Shown here in pieces: positions 53,502-63,607 of a DNA stretch of 64,000 nucleotides (the stretch's first letter is position 1; every line of letters starts with the position of its first letter). The translations under genes were made by a program, and so were the position numbers. Source of the DNA: Akkermansiaceae bacterium (GTDB taxonomy: Bacteria; Verrucomicrobiota; Verrucomicrobiia; Verrucomicrobiales; Akkermansiaceae); contig JAGYIT010000016.1 of the NCBI GenBank assembly GCA_018402445.1, positions 368,552-432,551 on the forward strand. Reading direction: 5' to 3'. The notes beneath the pieces were generated by a model, which was not told the DNA's origin, did no database searches, and was given only the letters and a program-made list of their open reading frames with translations.

Positions 53502-54631
53502 ATGTCAGAATACGCACGCGGCCTCGAAGGGGTCATCGCCAACGAATCCTCCCTCAGCAACGTCATCGGTGATGTCGGTGAACTCAGCTACGTCGGATAC
53601 CATATCGATGATCTCGTCGCGCACTGCTGCTACGAGGAAATCGTCTTCCTGCTCCACCACAACCGCCTGCCGAACGAGGCCGAGCTGCACGCCTTCGAAA
53701 AGGAGCTCCGCGCCGAGCGCGCCCTGCCCGCCCCGGTCATCGACTTCCTGAAACATGCCCCCAAAGACGGCTCCCCATGGATGTCCTGCGCACCGCCGTC
53801 TCCATGCTCGGCCTTTACGACCACCGCGCAAAAATCGGTGAGCCGGATATCACAGCCAACGCCGCCATCGCCCTCTCGCTCTGCGCGAAGACCGCGACTA
53901 TCGTCGCCGCCTACCATCGCTTCCGCAACGGCCTCGAAGTTCCGCCCATCCGCGAGGATCTCACCGAGGCCCAGCATTTCCTCTATCTCATCACCGGCGA
54001 AGTCCCCACCGACACCGCCGCCCGCGTGCTCGACGTCGCCCTCATCCTCCACGCGGATCATGGCATGAACGCCTCCACCTTCTCTGCCCGCGTCACCGTC
54101 GCCACCCTTTCCGACATGTATTCCGCGATCACCGCCGCCATCGGTGCCCTCAAGGGCCCCCTCCACGGCGGTGCCAACGAGGGCGTGATCCACATGCTCC
54201 AGGACATCGGAGAGCTCGACAAAGTGGACGCTTTCGTCGAGGGTAAGCTCTCGCGGAAAGAGAAGATCATGGGCATCGGCCACCGCGTATATAAAGTCCT
54301 CGATCCCCGCGCCCCGCATCTACGCAGCCTCGCCGCCAAGCTCACTGGGGAACTCGGCGAGCCGAAATGGCTCAAGATGTCGGAGCGCATCGCCCAGATC
54401 ATGCGCGAGCGCAAAGGCCTCGAGGCGAACGTCGATTTCTACTCCGCCACGGTCTATTATTCGCTCGGCATCCCCACCGACCTTTTCACCCCCATCTTCG
54501 CGATCTCTCGCACCTCCGGCTGGACGGCTCACGTCCTCGAGCAGCTCCGCGACAACCGCCTCTACCGCCCCCTCACCCTCTACACCGGCCCGAAAACTCT
54601 CAGCCCGGTCCCGCCCATCGAATCGCGCTAA
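53502..54631 (+). CDS. gltA: Citrate synthase, frameshifted by one base
   Basis: Two frames together give a normal ~376-residue citrate synthase, the first step of the TCA cycle. Frame one runs from ATG 53502 to F-L-K-H-A-P-K-D-G-S-P. Frame two continues M-D-V-L-R-T-A-V-S-M-L-G and carries the active-site motifs H-A-D-H-G-M-N-A-S, G-P-L-H-G-G-A-N and G-H-R-V-Y-K. The join is a C4 run at 53773-53776, one C short of the reading-frame requirement. A missing C in a homopolymer run of an essential gene is a typical sequencing error, although a real frameshift is possible. Confidence 0.93.
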
Positions 54632-54640
54632 GCACGGCCC

Positions 54641-54904
54641 GTGAAAACCCCATTTATCCTGCTGTCCGCCCTCGCCCTCGCTTCTTGCGCGCCGTCCACG
54701 GCCATCGTCATGCAGGAAGCTCCAAAAAAGCAGCAGCCCGCCGCCGCGTCCACCACGCCGGTGGAAAAACCCGCCGCCCTTCCTGATGACGGCCTGCGCT
54801 TGGGTGACATGCTCACGCTCCCCGACGACAACCAGCTCCGCTCCGCAGCCCCTATGGAAAGAGACGGCAACGCCACCATCATCACCAGCCCACCCGGCGA
54901 TTGA
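54641..54904 (+). CDS. Small putative lipoprotein
   Basis: The 87-residue product starts at GTG 54641 with a hydrophobic signal and the lipobox L-A-S-C, then a proline/alanine-rich stretch and a short conserved-looking tail (L-R-L-G-D-M-L-T-L-P-D-D). It follows citrate synthase by 9 bp and may be cotranscribed. No domain is recognised. Confidence 0.65.
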   Translation: MKTPFILLSALALASCAPSTAIVMQEAPKKQQPAAASTTPVEKPAALPDDGLRLGDMLTLPDDNQLRSAAPMERDGNATIITSPPGD

Positions 54905-55031
54905 GCGGACGCTGTCTCGAAAAACCTTCCCGCAGCTCTGTAGCTGAAAACCAGTTCCTACGCGTTCCGGGAAATCAGCGTAAAAAATACAAAAATGGAA
55001 CGCTTTCAAGAAGTAGTCAGAAGGCGCCCCC

Positions 55032-56513
55032 TCAAAAATCCCCGAACGCGCTCCTGAGATCACTCGCCGCGCTCTTTGAGGCGGTTTCCTTTTGGGGAAC
55101 GAAGGCGAAGTCATCCTTGGCCTCGAGGTCGATGTCGGGGTTGGCGAGGAGCGGGCGGGTGGTTTTGTCGATGGCCTCGAGGTCGGGAAGGGTGGTGCCT
55201 TCGGGGGCGGCTTTCAGCTCCTCAAATTTCCGGGCGGTGGACATCACGCGCGTTTCGTAGGAGCCGATGGCCTTGTTGTAGTGATCGACGGCACTGTTGA
55301 GAGATTTCCCAAGGGAGGAGAAATGGTCGGCGAGCTTGCCGAGGCGCTCGTGCATGGTGCGGCCGAGGGCGGAGATTTCCTTGGCGTTGAGCGCAAGCGC
55401 CTCCTGCCGCCAGCCGTAGGCGACGGCCTTCAGCAAGGCGATGAGGGTGGTGGGCGTGGCGAGGATGACGCCGTGATCGACGCCGCGCTCGATCAGGCCG
55501 GGATCGGAATGGAGGGCGGCGGAGAAGAAGGATTCGCTGGGCAGGAAAAGCACGGTGAACTCGGGCGTGTCCTCGAACTGGTCGGTGTACTTTTTCGAGG
55601 AAAGCTGCTGGATGTGGGTGCGCACCTGCGCGGCGTGCTGGGTGAGGAAACGCTCGCGCTCTGTTTCGTCGCCGGTTTCGAGGGCGTTGAGGTAGGCGTC
55701 CATAGGCGTCTTAGAATCGACGACGATGGTTTTCCCGCCGGGGAGTTTTACGATGAGATCGGGGCGGAGGCGCTTGCCCTCGTCGGTGGTGGTGCTGGTC
55801 TGAAGAGTGAAATCGCAGTGCTCCTGCATCCCGGCGAGCTCGACGACGCGGCGGAGCTGCATCTCGCCCCATTGGCCGCGGCCGGTGGGCTGGCGGAGGG
55901 CTTTCACGAGCGAAGCGGTTTCTTTCTGGAGGCCGAGCTGGCCCTCGCCGAGGGCGCGGACTTGTTCTTTCAGCTCGGAATACGCGCCTTCGCGGAGCTT
56001 CTCGATCTCGCCGACACGGAGCTCGAATTTCCCGAGCGAGTCGGCGACGGGTTTCACCAAGTTTTCGATGGCGACCTTGCGTTTCTCGATCTCGCCCTTC
56101 GCCTCCTCGGTCTGGGAGGCGAGGGTGGATTTCGCGAGGTGGAGGAACTGCTCAGAGGCACCTTTAAGCGCGTCGGCGGAGAGGGCTTTGAAGGTGTCGG
56201 AGAGTTTCGCCTCGGCGCGTTCGAGGAGGGCTTGCTTTTCCTCGGCGGCCTTGCGCTCGGCTTCGAGGCGGGAATTCGCTTCCGCGAGCTGGTTGCGGTA
56301 GGTCTGGGAGGCGGTTTCGTTGCTAGCGCTCTCGGCGGCGATATGGGCGAGGCGGGCTTCCGTTTCTGCATTGCGGCGTTCCTCGGCCTTGAGGCGCTCG
56401 GTGAGGGCAGATTTCGCGGAGCCTGCGGCGAGGTGCGTGAAAAGCCAGCCGACAAAGAGTGCGACTACGGCGGTGGCGATAAAAGGAAGGTAGGGTGCGA
56501 GTTCGGGTGGCAT
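55032..56513 (-). CDS. rmuC: RmuC-family DNA recombination protein
   Basis: The 493-residue protein has an N-terminal membrane helix (residues ~8-28), a long alpha-helical coiled coil rich in alanine and glutamate (to ~residue 200), then the RmuC nuclease-like domain: G-Q-W-G-E-M-Q-L-R-R-V-V-E, P-D-L-I-V-K-L-P-G, V-D-S-K-T-P-M-D-A-Y and F-L-P-S-E-S-F-F. RmuC limits DNA inversions between repeats in E. coli. ATG 56513 is chosen since the helix follows directly. Confidence 0.93.
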   Translation of the reverse strand: MPPELAPYLPFIATAVVALFVGWLFTHLAAGSAKSALTERLKAEERRNAETEARLAHIAAESASNETASQTYRNQLAEANSRLEAERKAAEEKQALLERAEAKLSDTFKALSADALKGASEQFLHLAKSTLASQTEEAKGEIEKRKVAIENLVKPVADSLGKFELRVGEIEKLREGAYSELKEQVRALGEGQLGLQKETASLVKALRQPTGRGQWGEMQLRRVVELAGMQEHCDFTLQTSTTTDEGKRLRPDLIVKLPGGKTIVVDSKTPMDAYLNALETGDETERERFLTQHAAQVRTHIQQLSSKKYTDQFEDTPEFTVLFLPSESFFSAALHSDPGLIERGVDHGVILATPTTLIALLKAVAYGWRQEALALNAKEISALGRTMHERLGKLADHFSSLGKSLNSAVDHYNKAIGSYETRVMSTARKFEELKAAPEGTTLPDLEAIDKTTRPLLANPDIDLEAKDDFAFVPQKETASKSAASDLRSAFGDF

Positions 56514-56626
56514 GGTCGGGTTCTTTCTACTTGCGGGCGCGGGGTTGCTGGGGTTGTTGTGGTGCGCGCTGCTGACGAACATACTGAACCACCGCACCAA
56601 TTCAAACAACCAAGCATTTCAATACC

Positions 56627-57250
56627 ATGGCCCACACACTCCCCGACCTCGGATACGCACTCAACTCCCTCGAACCTCACATCGACGCTCTGACGATGGA
56701 AATCCACCACGGCAGGCACCACCAAGCCTACATCACGAACCTCAACAACGCGATCGCCGGCAAGGCCGATCTCGAAGCGAAGTCCGCGCTTGACCTCATC
56801 ACCGACCTCGCCTCCGTCCCCGACGACATCCGCGGCGCGGTGCGCAACAACGGCGGTGGCCACGTAAATCACAGCTTTTTTTGGAAAGTGATCGCCCCCG
56901 GCGGCGCGAAAACCCCCTCCGGCGATCTCGCGGCGGCCATCGACGCGGCGTTCGGCTCCTTCGATGCCTTCAAGGAAGCCTTCGCAAAAGCCGGCGCGAC
57001 CCGTTTCGGATCCGGCTGGGCGTGGCTCTGCAAAAAGGCCGACGGCACCCTCACCGTATGCTCCACCGCCAATCAGGACAACCCGCTTATGGGCGAGGCC
57101 TTCGGCGGCTGCGGCAACAACCCCATCCTTGGCCTCGATGTCTGGGAACACGCCTACTACCTCCACTACCAAAACAAGCGCCCCGCCTACATCGACGCGT
57201 TCTGGAACGTGGTGAACTGGGACGTGGTCGCGGAAAACTTCGCGGGCTGA
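56627..57250 (+). CDS. Superoxide dismutase (Mn/Fe family)
   Basis: The 207-residue enzyme detoxifies superoxide. The four metal ligands are His27 (E-I-H-H-G-R-H-H), His82 ([10 protein letters not shown]), Asp171 and His175 (D-V-W-E-H-A-Y-Y). The [11 protein letters not shown] context looks more like the manganese type, but metal choice is not certain. No signal peptide is present, so it is cytoplasmic. Length and motifs are standard. Confidence 0.95.
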   Translation: MAHTLPDLGYALNSLEPHIDALTMEIHHGRHHQAYITNLNNAIAGKADLEAKSALDLITDLASVPDDIRGAVRNNGGGHVNHSFFWKVIAPGGAKTPSGDLAAAIDAAFGSFDAFKEAFAKAGATRFGSGWAWLCKKADGTLTVCSTANQDNPLMGEAFGGCGNNPILGLDVWEHAYYLHYQNKRPAYIDAFWNVVNWDVVAENFAG

Positions 57251-57353
57251 TCCTGGTTTCTTCTTGGCAGCGGATGATCGCCGCGGCGACGGTTTTTCGA
57301 GCCTGCTTGATTCGCCGATAGACAATCCAACGACGGCATGTATCTATAGAGTC

Positions 57354-58718
57354 ATGGAAAGATCACAAATCTCTCGACGCAGTTTCCTCAGAGGGTTCGG
57401 AGCGGCTGTTTCGCTACCCGCGTTCGAATCATTCCGCCCGTTAATGGCGGCGACGGCGGCTCAGCGGGCGCTTGCCACTACGGCCAGCGGCGCGCCGCTG
57501 CGGATGGCTTATCTCTACATCCCCAACGGCGTGAACCTCGCCCATTGGCGGCCGGAGGGAACTTCGTCTTCCTACAAGATGGGCTCTTCTTTCGCCTCGA
57601 TGGAGAAACACCGCGAAGACTTCCAGATCTTCACCGGCTTCGAGCAAAAAAACGCCACGGCGGGCGGCGACGGCCCGGGCGACCACGCGCGCGGCACCGC
57701 CGCCTTCCTCACCAGCGCCAGACCCCGCAAAACCTCCGGCTCCGACATCCAGCTCGGCATTTCCGCCGATCAGGTCGCCGCCAACGCCGTCGCCGCGCAT
57801 ACACGCCTGCCTTCGCTGGAACTCTCCACCGATGGCGTCCGGAAATCCGGTAACTGCGACTCCGGCTACTCCTGCGCCTACCAGTTCAATCTCTCATGGC
57901 GATCCGAAAACCAGCCAATGACCCCGGAATCGAACCCGCGCGCGGTCTTCGAGCGCCTCTTCGGCGCGGGATCTGACGGCGAACGCGCGAAATCCCTGGG
58001 CCAGCGCCTCGCCTCCAAAAAATCCGTCCTCGATTTCATCGCCAGCGACGCCAAGGCTCTCCACCGCCACCTCGGGCGCACCGACCAGCGGAAGCTCGAC
58101 GAATACCTAACCGGCGTCCGCGAGATCGAAAAACAGATCGAAAAAGCCGAGGCCATGGGCGTCCCGGCTGATCCCGGCGTACCTGCTCCAAATGGAAGAG
58201 CCCCCGAGTCTCACGGCGAGCACCTGCGCCTGATGCTCGACATGATGGTGCTCGCTTTCAAAACCGACACCACCCGAATCTCCACTTTCCTCATGGCACA
58301 CGACGGCTCGAACCGCTCCTTTTCCGAGATCGGCGTGAACGAAGGTCACCACAACCTCTCCCACCACCGCGGTAACCAGGACAACCTCAGAAAAATCGCA
58401 AAAATTGACGCCTTTTACATGCAGCAGCTCGCCTATTTCCTAGACAAGCTCAAGGCCACCGAGGACGTGGACGGGAAATCCCTGCTCCATAACTCCATGA
58501 TCGTCTATGGCGGCTGCATCGCCGATGGCGACCGTCACAACCACAACGACCTGCCCATCCTCCTTGCCGGACACGGCGGTGGAGCCTTCAAGCCCGGCCG
58601 TCACGTCGATTTGGGTGAGGACGTGCCGCTCTCAAATCTCTACCTCCGCATGTTGGAGGAGTTTGGCATCAAGGAAAAACGCTTTGGCGATTCCACCAGA
58701 TCGCTCAGGAACGTGTGA
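57354..58718 (+). CDS. Tat-exported DUF1552 protein
   Basis: The 454-residue protein carries a twin-arginine signal, R-S-Q-I-S-R-R-S-F-L-R-G-F, and belongs to DUF1552, a sulfatase-like-fold family frequent in Planctomycetes and Verrucomicrobia. Typical blocks are L-Y-I-P-N-G-V-N, G-D-H-A-R-G-T-A-A-F-L-T, F-E-R-L-F-G and H-N-D-L-P-I-L-L-A-G-H-G-G. DUF1552 genes usually follow a cytochrome-type DUF1592 gene, which is not present here. It probably works in the periplasm or outer envelope. Confidence 0.88.
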   Translation: MERSQISRRSFLRGFGAAVSLPAFESFRPLMAATAAQRALATTASGAPLRMAYLYIPNGVNLAHWRPEGTSSSYKMGSSFASMEKHREDFQIFTGFEQKNATAGGDGPGDHARGTAAFLTSARPRKTSGSDIQLGISADQVAANAVAAHTRLPSLELSTDGVRKSGNCDSGYSCAYQFNLSWRSENQPMTPESNPRAVFERLFGAGSDGERAKSLGQRLASKKSVLDFIASDAKALHRHLGRTDQRKLDEYLTGVREIEKQIEKAEAMGVPADPGVPAPNGRAPESHGEHLRLMLDMMVLAFKTDTTRISTFLMAHDGSNRSFSEIGVNEGHHNLSHHRGNQDNLRKIAKIDAFYMQQLAYFLDKLKATEDVDGKSLLHNSMIVYGGCIADGDRHNHNDLPILLAGHGGGAFKPGRHVDLGEDVPLSNLYLRMLEEFGIKEKRFGDSTRSLRNV

Positions 58719-58833
58719 TATGCGCAGTTTTCGCGCAGAAACGCACCTTGTCAGCAGCCCTAAAATAGACTAAGCTTCCGTGCGCACGGAGGGAGCGCCA
58801 ATCTCCCGCCGCGCACCCACAAACCAACACCCT

Positions 58834-59956
58834 ATGTTCCGTATCCCTTTCGACCGCGTAAACTGGATCACCTCCAGTTTCCTCATCGGCACCGCCCTCA
58901 TCGCCCTCATCGGCGCGCCCATCTACCTCTACCACTTCGGGATCAACTGGTTCCAGTTCGGCATGTTCTTCTTCTACCTCTGCGCGACGATGATGAGCAT
59001 CACCGTCGGCTACCACAGGCTCTTCTCCCACCTCTCCTTCAAGGCCAAGACCCCGGTGAAAATCTTCACGCTCATCTTCGGTGCCTGCGCCTTCGAGAAC
59101 TCCGCCCTCAACTGGTGCTCCGACCACCGCCGCCACCACAAGCACGTCGATCACGACGAGGATCCCTACGACATTTCCAAGGGCTTTTTCTGGGCGCACA
59201 TCGGCTGGCTCCTTTTCAAGCTCAATCCCGAGCCGCCCGTCGACAACGTCGCCGACCTCCGCAAGGACAAGCTCGTCATGTGGCAGCACAGATACACCCA
59301 CTGGATCGGCCTCGTCGTCGGCCTCATCGCCCCCGCCGCCCTCGGCTACGGCTACAACACGCTCATGGGACTCGATCCGATGGTCGGCGCGCTCGGCGGT
59401 TTCCTCATCGCTGGTGTCACCCGCATCGTGATCGCGCAGCATTGCACGTTCTTCATCAACTCCCTCTGCCACACCGTCGGCAAACAACCCTACTCCACCA
59501 AGCACTCCGCCCGCGACAGCGCGATCATGGCTTTCCTCACTTTCGGCGAGGGCTACCACAACTACCACCACGAGTTCCAGCACGACTACCGCAACGGCGT
59601 GAAAGCCATGGCAGTGGGATCCCTCGAAATGGACGATCTGGACGCTCTCGAAGCTCGGCCTCGTCGAAGGCCTGCGCCGCGTGCCGGACAGCAAGATCCT
59701 CCTGGCGGAAATGGGCGAGGCGAAGCGCCGCGCCGTGGAACGCATCGGCCAAATCGTAGCCACACCCGGCTATTGCGAACGCTCTGCGGAAATGCTGCAC
59801 CAGCTTTCCGAAAAACTCGCGGCGAACTACCACGAACTCGAGCAAGCCGTAGCGGACCGAGTCCAACTCTCCCGCGACGCCCTCCAAACCTGGCAGGACG
59901 AAACCCGCGCCCTCATGCGCGAGATGTCTCAACTCGCGAGACTCGCCACCGCCTAA
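58834..59956 (+). CDS. Acyl desaturase (delta-9 type), frameshifted by one base
   Basis: The product is a membrane fatty-acid desaturase in two frames. Frame one has the three histidine boxes G-Y-H-R-L-F-S-H, D-H-R-R-H-H-K-H and G-Y-H-N-Y-H-H-E-F. Frame two gives W-Q-W-D-P-S-K-W and the C-terminal coiled region to 59956. Removing one A near 59612 (in GCCATGGCA) restores G-V-K-A-W-Q-W-D-P-S-K-W, the normal continuation. The complete protein would be about 373 residues. The histidine boxes bind the di-iron centre. Error and real frameshift are both possible. Confidence 0.9.
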
Positions 59957-59978
59957 ACCGCACCGGCGAAACTTTTTG

Positions 59979-60004
59979 AAAAGGGGGCTGCAAAGCCCCC
60001 TTTT
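59979..60004 (+). terminator. Rho-independent terminator
   Basis: AAAAGGGGGCT-GCAA-AGCCCCCTTTT is a perfect 11-bp stem with a GCAA loop and T run (to 60005). It follows the desaturase stop by 22 bp and should end that transcript. Confidence 0.92.
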
Positions 60005-60082
60005 TGTGATCCAGCTAGCCTTCCAGCAGCTGCCATTCGGAGAAGGTGGCCGTTGGGTGGTTAGTGGCTTATCGCAAATTGG

Positions 60083-60348
60083 ATTCAACCTAAAATCCGC
60101 AGTTCAAACGAAGATTTTCACCGCAAAGGCGCAGAGGTCGCAGAGGAAACGCTGAGAAGAGTTTGTGTTTCGGGATATTGCAGAGCATTTTTCATGGCGA
60201 TTCCATTTCACCCATTGGGTGAACCATGCAGTTCCATCGTTTTTCCAAATTTTCTATCTTCCCACATGCAAGGCTCTGCGTTCCTTTGCGACCTCTGCGA
60301 CTCTGCGGTGAAAAATTGATACCCAACTGCGGTATTTAGATTCAACCC
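60083..60348. repeat. Fold-back word repeat (GCAGAGGTCGCAGAGG word), longest of the set
   Basis: The left arm (60083-60155) reads ATTCAACCTAAAATCCGCAG then TTTTCACCGCAAAGG and GCAGAGGTCGCAGAGGAAAC. The right arm (60274-60348) is its approximate reverse complement, as in CTTTGCGACCTCTGCGACTC. The arms match over ~60-70 bp around a ~120-bp spacer that itself has a TTCACCCA-T-TGGGTGAA palindrome. Sequence between 60349 and 60481 shows nothing I can name. Confidence 0.82.
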
Positions 60349-60481
60349 GGAAACGCAACGGTTCGGAATAGAGTAGATCAGGGTTGACCGAACGGCTTTG
60401 ATCCCAACGGGATAATCTCAAACCAAGCCGCTGTCGTTGCACTTCCGAGTCGAAACCGCCGCCAAAAAAATATGCTTTTTT

Positions 60482-60510
60482 TTGACATCGCAATAAAACG
60501 CAACATTATT
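60482..60510 (+). promoter_or_regulatory. Candidate promoter TTGACA-N17-ATTATT
   Basis: A perfect -35 TTGACA (60482-60487) and an ATTATT -10 (60505-60510) lie 75 bp before the start of the PEP-CTERM protein gene. This is the best-looking sigma-70-type promoter in the window. Confidence 0.6.
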
Positions 60511-60585
60511 TGACCCGCCCTCCGGTCCGGCCACCGGCTCCTTCAACGGCCATCACGCTAAAAGCAAATTCCTGCTAACAATAAT

Positions 60586-63492
60586 ATGAAACCAAACCAT
60601 CACCTCATCGCATCCAAGGCTGTCGCTTTCCCATCATTCCTCGTGACAGGCACTCCCGTTTTGGCTGCCACTGTCATCGCGCTATTTTTAACCGACCAGT
60701 CCGCGTCCGCCCAGACCAGTTGGACTGGCGGCACCAACCAGAACTGGTCGGATGCGACCTGGTCCTCCGGCGTGCCGACCAGCGACTCCGCCATTACTCT
60801 CACCCCCACGGCCGGTGTCACGCTGACCATCCCGAACGGAACGGCGGCTGTCGGTTCGTCGTTGGATTTCAGCTCGACCGACTTCGACGCCGGTCTGACC
60901 ATCGCGGACGGCGGGAATCTGACGCTTTCCGGGGCGATCACGAATACTGGAAACAAAAACAACTTTATAAGAATCAGCAACACGACATTGGATAATGCCG
61001 CCACCGTGTTGACGGCGTCCAGCATTACCGTATCCGGCGGCATAAACTTGAACGCCGGGGGCAGCGCGGCCGGCCACTTCTCCTTTGGCAACAACATCAA
61101 TACGGGAGTTCAGCTTGCCCTCGACGTCAACGGAAGCAATGGAAGCAACTGGACTCAAACCGGTGGCACGACGAATGTAGGGGGCAACGTCAACTACGGT
61201 TTGTCCATTGGACAAGGTGCTACAGGCACCGCTCAGACCGGGATCGCGACTTATAATCTCAACGGGGGAACGCTGGCCGGTGCGCGCATCGGCGTGTTGA
61301 ACGGCGATGGAAATAACGGTGCGGTAGGCCGTTATGCGATGAACGGCGTGTTGAATTTCAACAACGGTATCATTCAGAACTTGGGCACTGGGAACCTCAA
61401 CGTTCAAAATGGAACCGCCAACTCTGGCACGACGGCAAACACGGCGCAGTGGGACACCAGCAAACCGCTCAGCGTGGTGCTTGGTGGCGGGACCGCCCGT
61501 GAATTTCAGGCGAATACCGGGAACATTATCTTCAGCCCCTCGGCGGTCCTGAGCGGCACCGGAAATTTCACCAAGACGGGCACGGGTTCGCTTTTGTTCA
61601 CCGGCGGCAATACCACCAACGCAGCCTTGAACACGTGGTCGGGTAACTCGACCGTCACCAGCGGCGCTATCGCGGTGAACTACAGCCAGATCGCCGGAGA
61701 GGCGGCCACGGGCGGCACGGATACGCTCTCCGGAGCCTACAGCGCGGCGTCGCGCCTTGTGCTGAATGGCGGCAATTTCACCATGACCGGCCGCGCCAGC
61801 GCCTCTGAAACCACCGCGACTGCGGGTGCGATCACGAGCAATTACGGACTTACGCTTCCTTCGACTGCGGGCTTGGTCGTGGGCCAGTCGGTTTCGGGCA
61901 CGAACGTGGCTCCCGGCACCTACATCCGTCAAATCCTCAGCGGCACGCAGATCCAGCTCAGCCATCAAACGGTGGGTAATGCCGTCATCAACGGCAACAC
62001 GCTCACCTTCGGCGCGGCGAGCTTCGCCAATACCCAGACGATCAACGACGTCACGCTCGACGCGACGACGTCCACCGTCACCGTCAATCCGGGTGCGGGC
62101 ACGTCCACGACTCAGCTTGACTTTGGCAACGTCACCGGCACCGGCGGCCTCACCAAGGCCGGCGCGGGCACACTCAAGCTCACCGGCACGCTCGACTACA
62201 CCGGGGCGACGGCGGTGAGCGCGGGAACTCTGGAGTTTGCAAACGCGAGTGGAACCAACACGCTCACGGGCAACGTCACCGGCACCGGCAGCTTGGTCAA
62301 ATCCGGAGCCGGCACCACGATCCTCGCCACCCCCACCACCGCTGGCAATTCCTTCTCAGGCTCGCTGAGCGTGACAGGCGGCACCCTGCAAATTGGCGAC
62401 GCATCGACCGGCAACAGCAACGTCAGCCGTCTGACCTCGGTGTCATCAGTCAACGTCGGCTCCGGCGCGACTCTCACCTTCAAGAACTCCGGGGCCCTTC
62501 CAGGGGCTACTGAAATCACCCTCTCCGGAACTCTCAACACCGACGATACCGGGGTCAGCGGCGGTGGATTCCACACTGCTCTGGGTGCCATCACCTTCAA
62601 CGGCGGCACCCTCACCACCGCGAAGGGTGGAAACACTACCACCTTTCAAAGCTACGCCTTGAATGGCACCATCACCGTCAGCGGATCCTCGGCTGCCAGC
62701 ATCACCTCCACCGGGTTGGACACCAGCGGTAACGGCATCCACCTGGCCAGCAACGCCGCCAGTGTGAACCGGACCTTCAACGTGGCCGATGTCACCGGGG
62801 ACGCCAATGCCGACCTGACCATCTCGGCCAGATTGCTGGACTCTTCCGCCAACGCCGGCGCGTCCGGCCTCACCAAGACTGGTGCTGGAACCATGGTTCT
62901 CGAAGCTACCAACTCCTACACTGGCGCCACGGATGTGTCCGAAGGTCGTCTGGTCATCAATGGCAGCATCTCTACCAGTACCACCACTGTATCCGCCGGT
63001 GCCACGATCAGTGGCAGCGGCACCACCGGAGCCTTGACGGTCGCCAGCAATGGGTTCATCGCTCCAGGAAACAGTGCTGGCGTCCTGACAGTGGACGGAG
63101 GCTTAACCTTAGCAGGCACCTATCTTTGGGAACTCACCGCTCTCTCCACCAGCACGCGTGGAACCGACTTTGATGGACTTACGGTTACTTCGGGAGTTAT
63201 CGATCTCACCGGCGCAACTCTTGGGCTCAACCTGAGTACATTCGCGCCGAGCAGTGCCGGCTTCTGGCAGACCGATCAAGTCTGGTCCGGGATCCTGCTC
63301 AACGAAGGTAACGGCACGCTGACCGGCAACTTTGGAAGCATTGACAACTCGGGATGGGACTCCCTCGGGATGTTCTCGACCACCGCGACGAACAGTGGTG
63401 TGGACTTGGTCTGGACGGCCATCCCGGAGCCTTCCGTAGCCCTGCTGGGCGGTCTTGGCATGCTTGTCCTGCTGCGCCGCCGCAGGGCGTAA
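60586..63492 (+). CDS. PEP-CTERM surface protein with autotransporter-type beta repeats
   Basis: The 968-residue protein has a signal sequence with an A-S-A-Q-T-like cleavage region near residue 43. A long beta-helical middle is rich in G, T, S and N, with repeated blocks such as G-A-G-T-L-K-L-T-G, G-A-G-T-T-I-L-A and G-A-G-T-M-V-L-E-A-T-N-S-Y-T-G-A-T. It ends with the sorting signal I-P-E-P-S-V-A-L-L-G-G-L-G-M-L-V-L-L-R-R-R-R-A. Such proteins are anchored or exported by the exosortase system and often lie near sulfatases, as here. Confidence 0.9.
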   Translation: MKPNHHLIASKAVAFPSFLVTGTPVLAATVIALFLTDQSASAQTSWTGGTNQNWSDATWSSGVPTSDSAITLTPTAGVTLTIPNGTAAVGSSLDFSSTDFDAGLTIADGGNLTLSGAITNTGNKNNFIRISNTTLDNAATVLTASSITVSGGINLNAGGSAAGHFSFGNNINTGVQLALDVNGSNGSNWTQTGGTTNVGGNVNYGLSIGQGATGTAQTGIATYNLNGGTLAGARIGVLNGDGNNGAVGRYAMNGVLNFNNGIIQNLGTGNLNVQNGTANSGTTANTAQWDTSKPLSVVLGGGTAREFQANTGNIIFSPSAVLSGTGNFTKTGTGSLLFTGGNTTNAALNTWSGNSTVTSGAIAVNYSQIAGEAATGGTDTLSGAYSAASRLVLNGGNFTMTGRASASETTATAGAITSNYGLTLPSTAGLVVGQSVSGTNVAPGTYIRQILSGTQIQLSHQTVGNAVINGNTLTFGAASFANTQTINDVTLDATTSTVTVNPGAGTSTTQLDFGNVTGTGGLTKAGAGTLKLTGTLDYTGATAVSAGTLEFANASGTNTLTGNVTGTGSLVKSGAGTTILATPTTAGNSFSGSLSVTGGTLQIGDASTGNSNVSRLTSVSSVNVGSGATLTFKNSGALPGATEITLSGTLNTDDTGVSGGGFHTALGAITFNGGTLTTAKGGNTTTFQSYALNGTITVSGSSAASITSTGLDTSGNGIHLASNAASVNRTFNVADVTGDANADLTISARLLDSSANAGASGLTKTGAGTMVLEATNSYTGATDVSEGRLVINGSISTSTTTVSAGATISGSGTTGALTVASNGFIAPGNSAGVLTVDGGLTLAGTYLWELTALSTSTRGTDFDGLTVTSGVIDLTGATLGLNLSTFAPSSAGFWQTDQVWSGILLNEGNGTLTGNFGSIDNSGWDSLGMFSTTATNSGVDLVWTAIPEPSVALLGGLGMLVLLRRRRA

Positions 63493-63532
63493 AGATTTTC
63501 CGGAGTTAATGGGTTTTCTCCGAAATTAGTGC

Positions 63533-63567
63533 GGGATTGCTGACTGGAGGGTTAGCAATCCCGTGAT
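63533..63567 (+). terminator. Likely terminator after the PEP-CTERM gene
   Basis: GGGATTGCT (63533-63541) and AGCAATCCC (63554-63562) pair as a 9-bp stem with a 12-bp loop, followed by GTGATTTTT. It ends about 75 bp after the gene stop. Confidence 0.7.
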
Positions 63568-63607
63568 TTTTAAGAGTGAAAACTGAAATAAGTCAAAGCC
63601 ACCGCCC

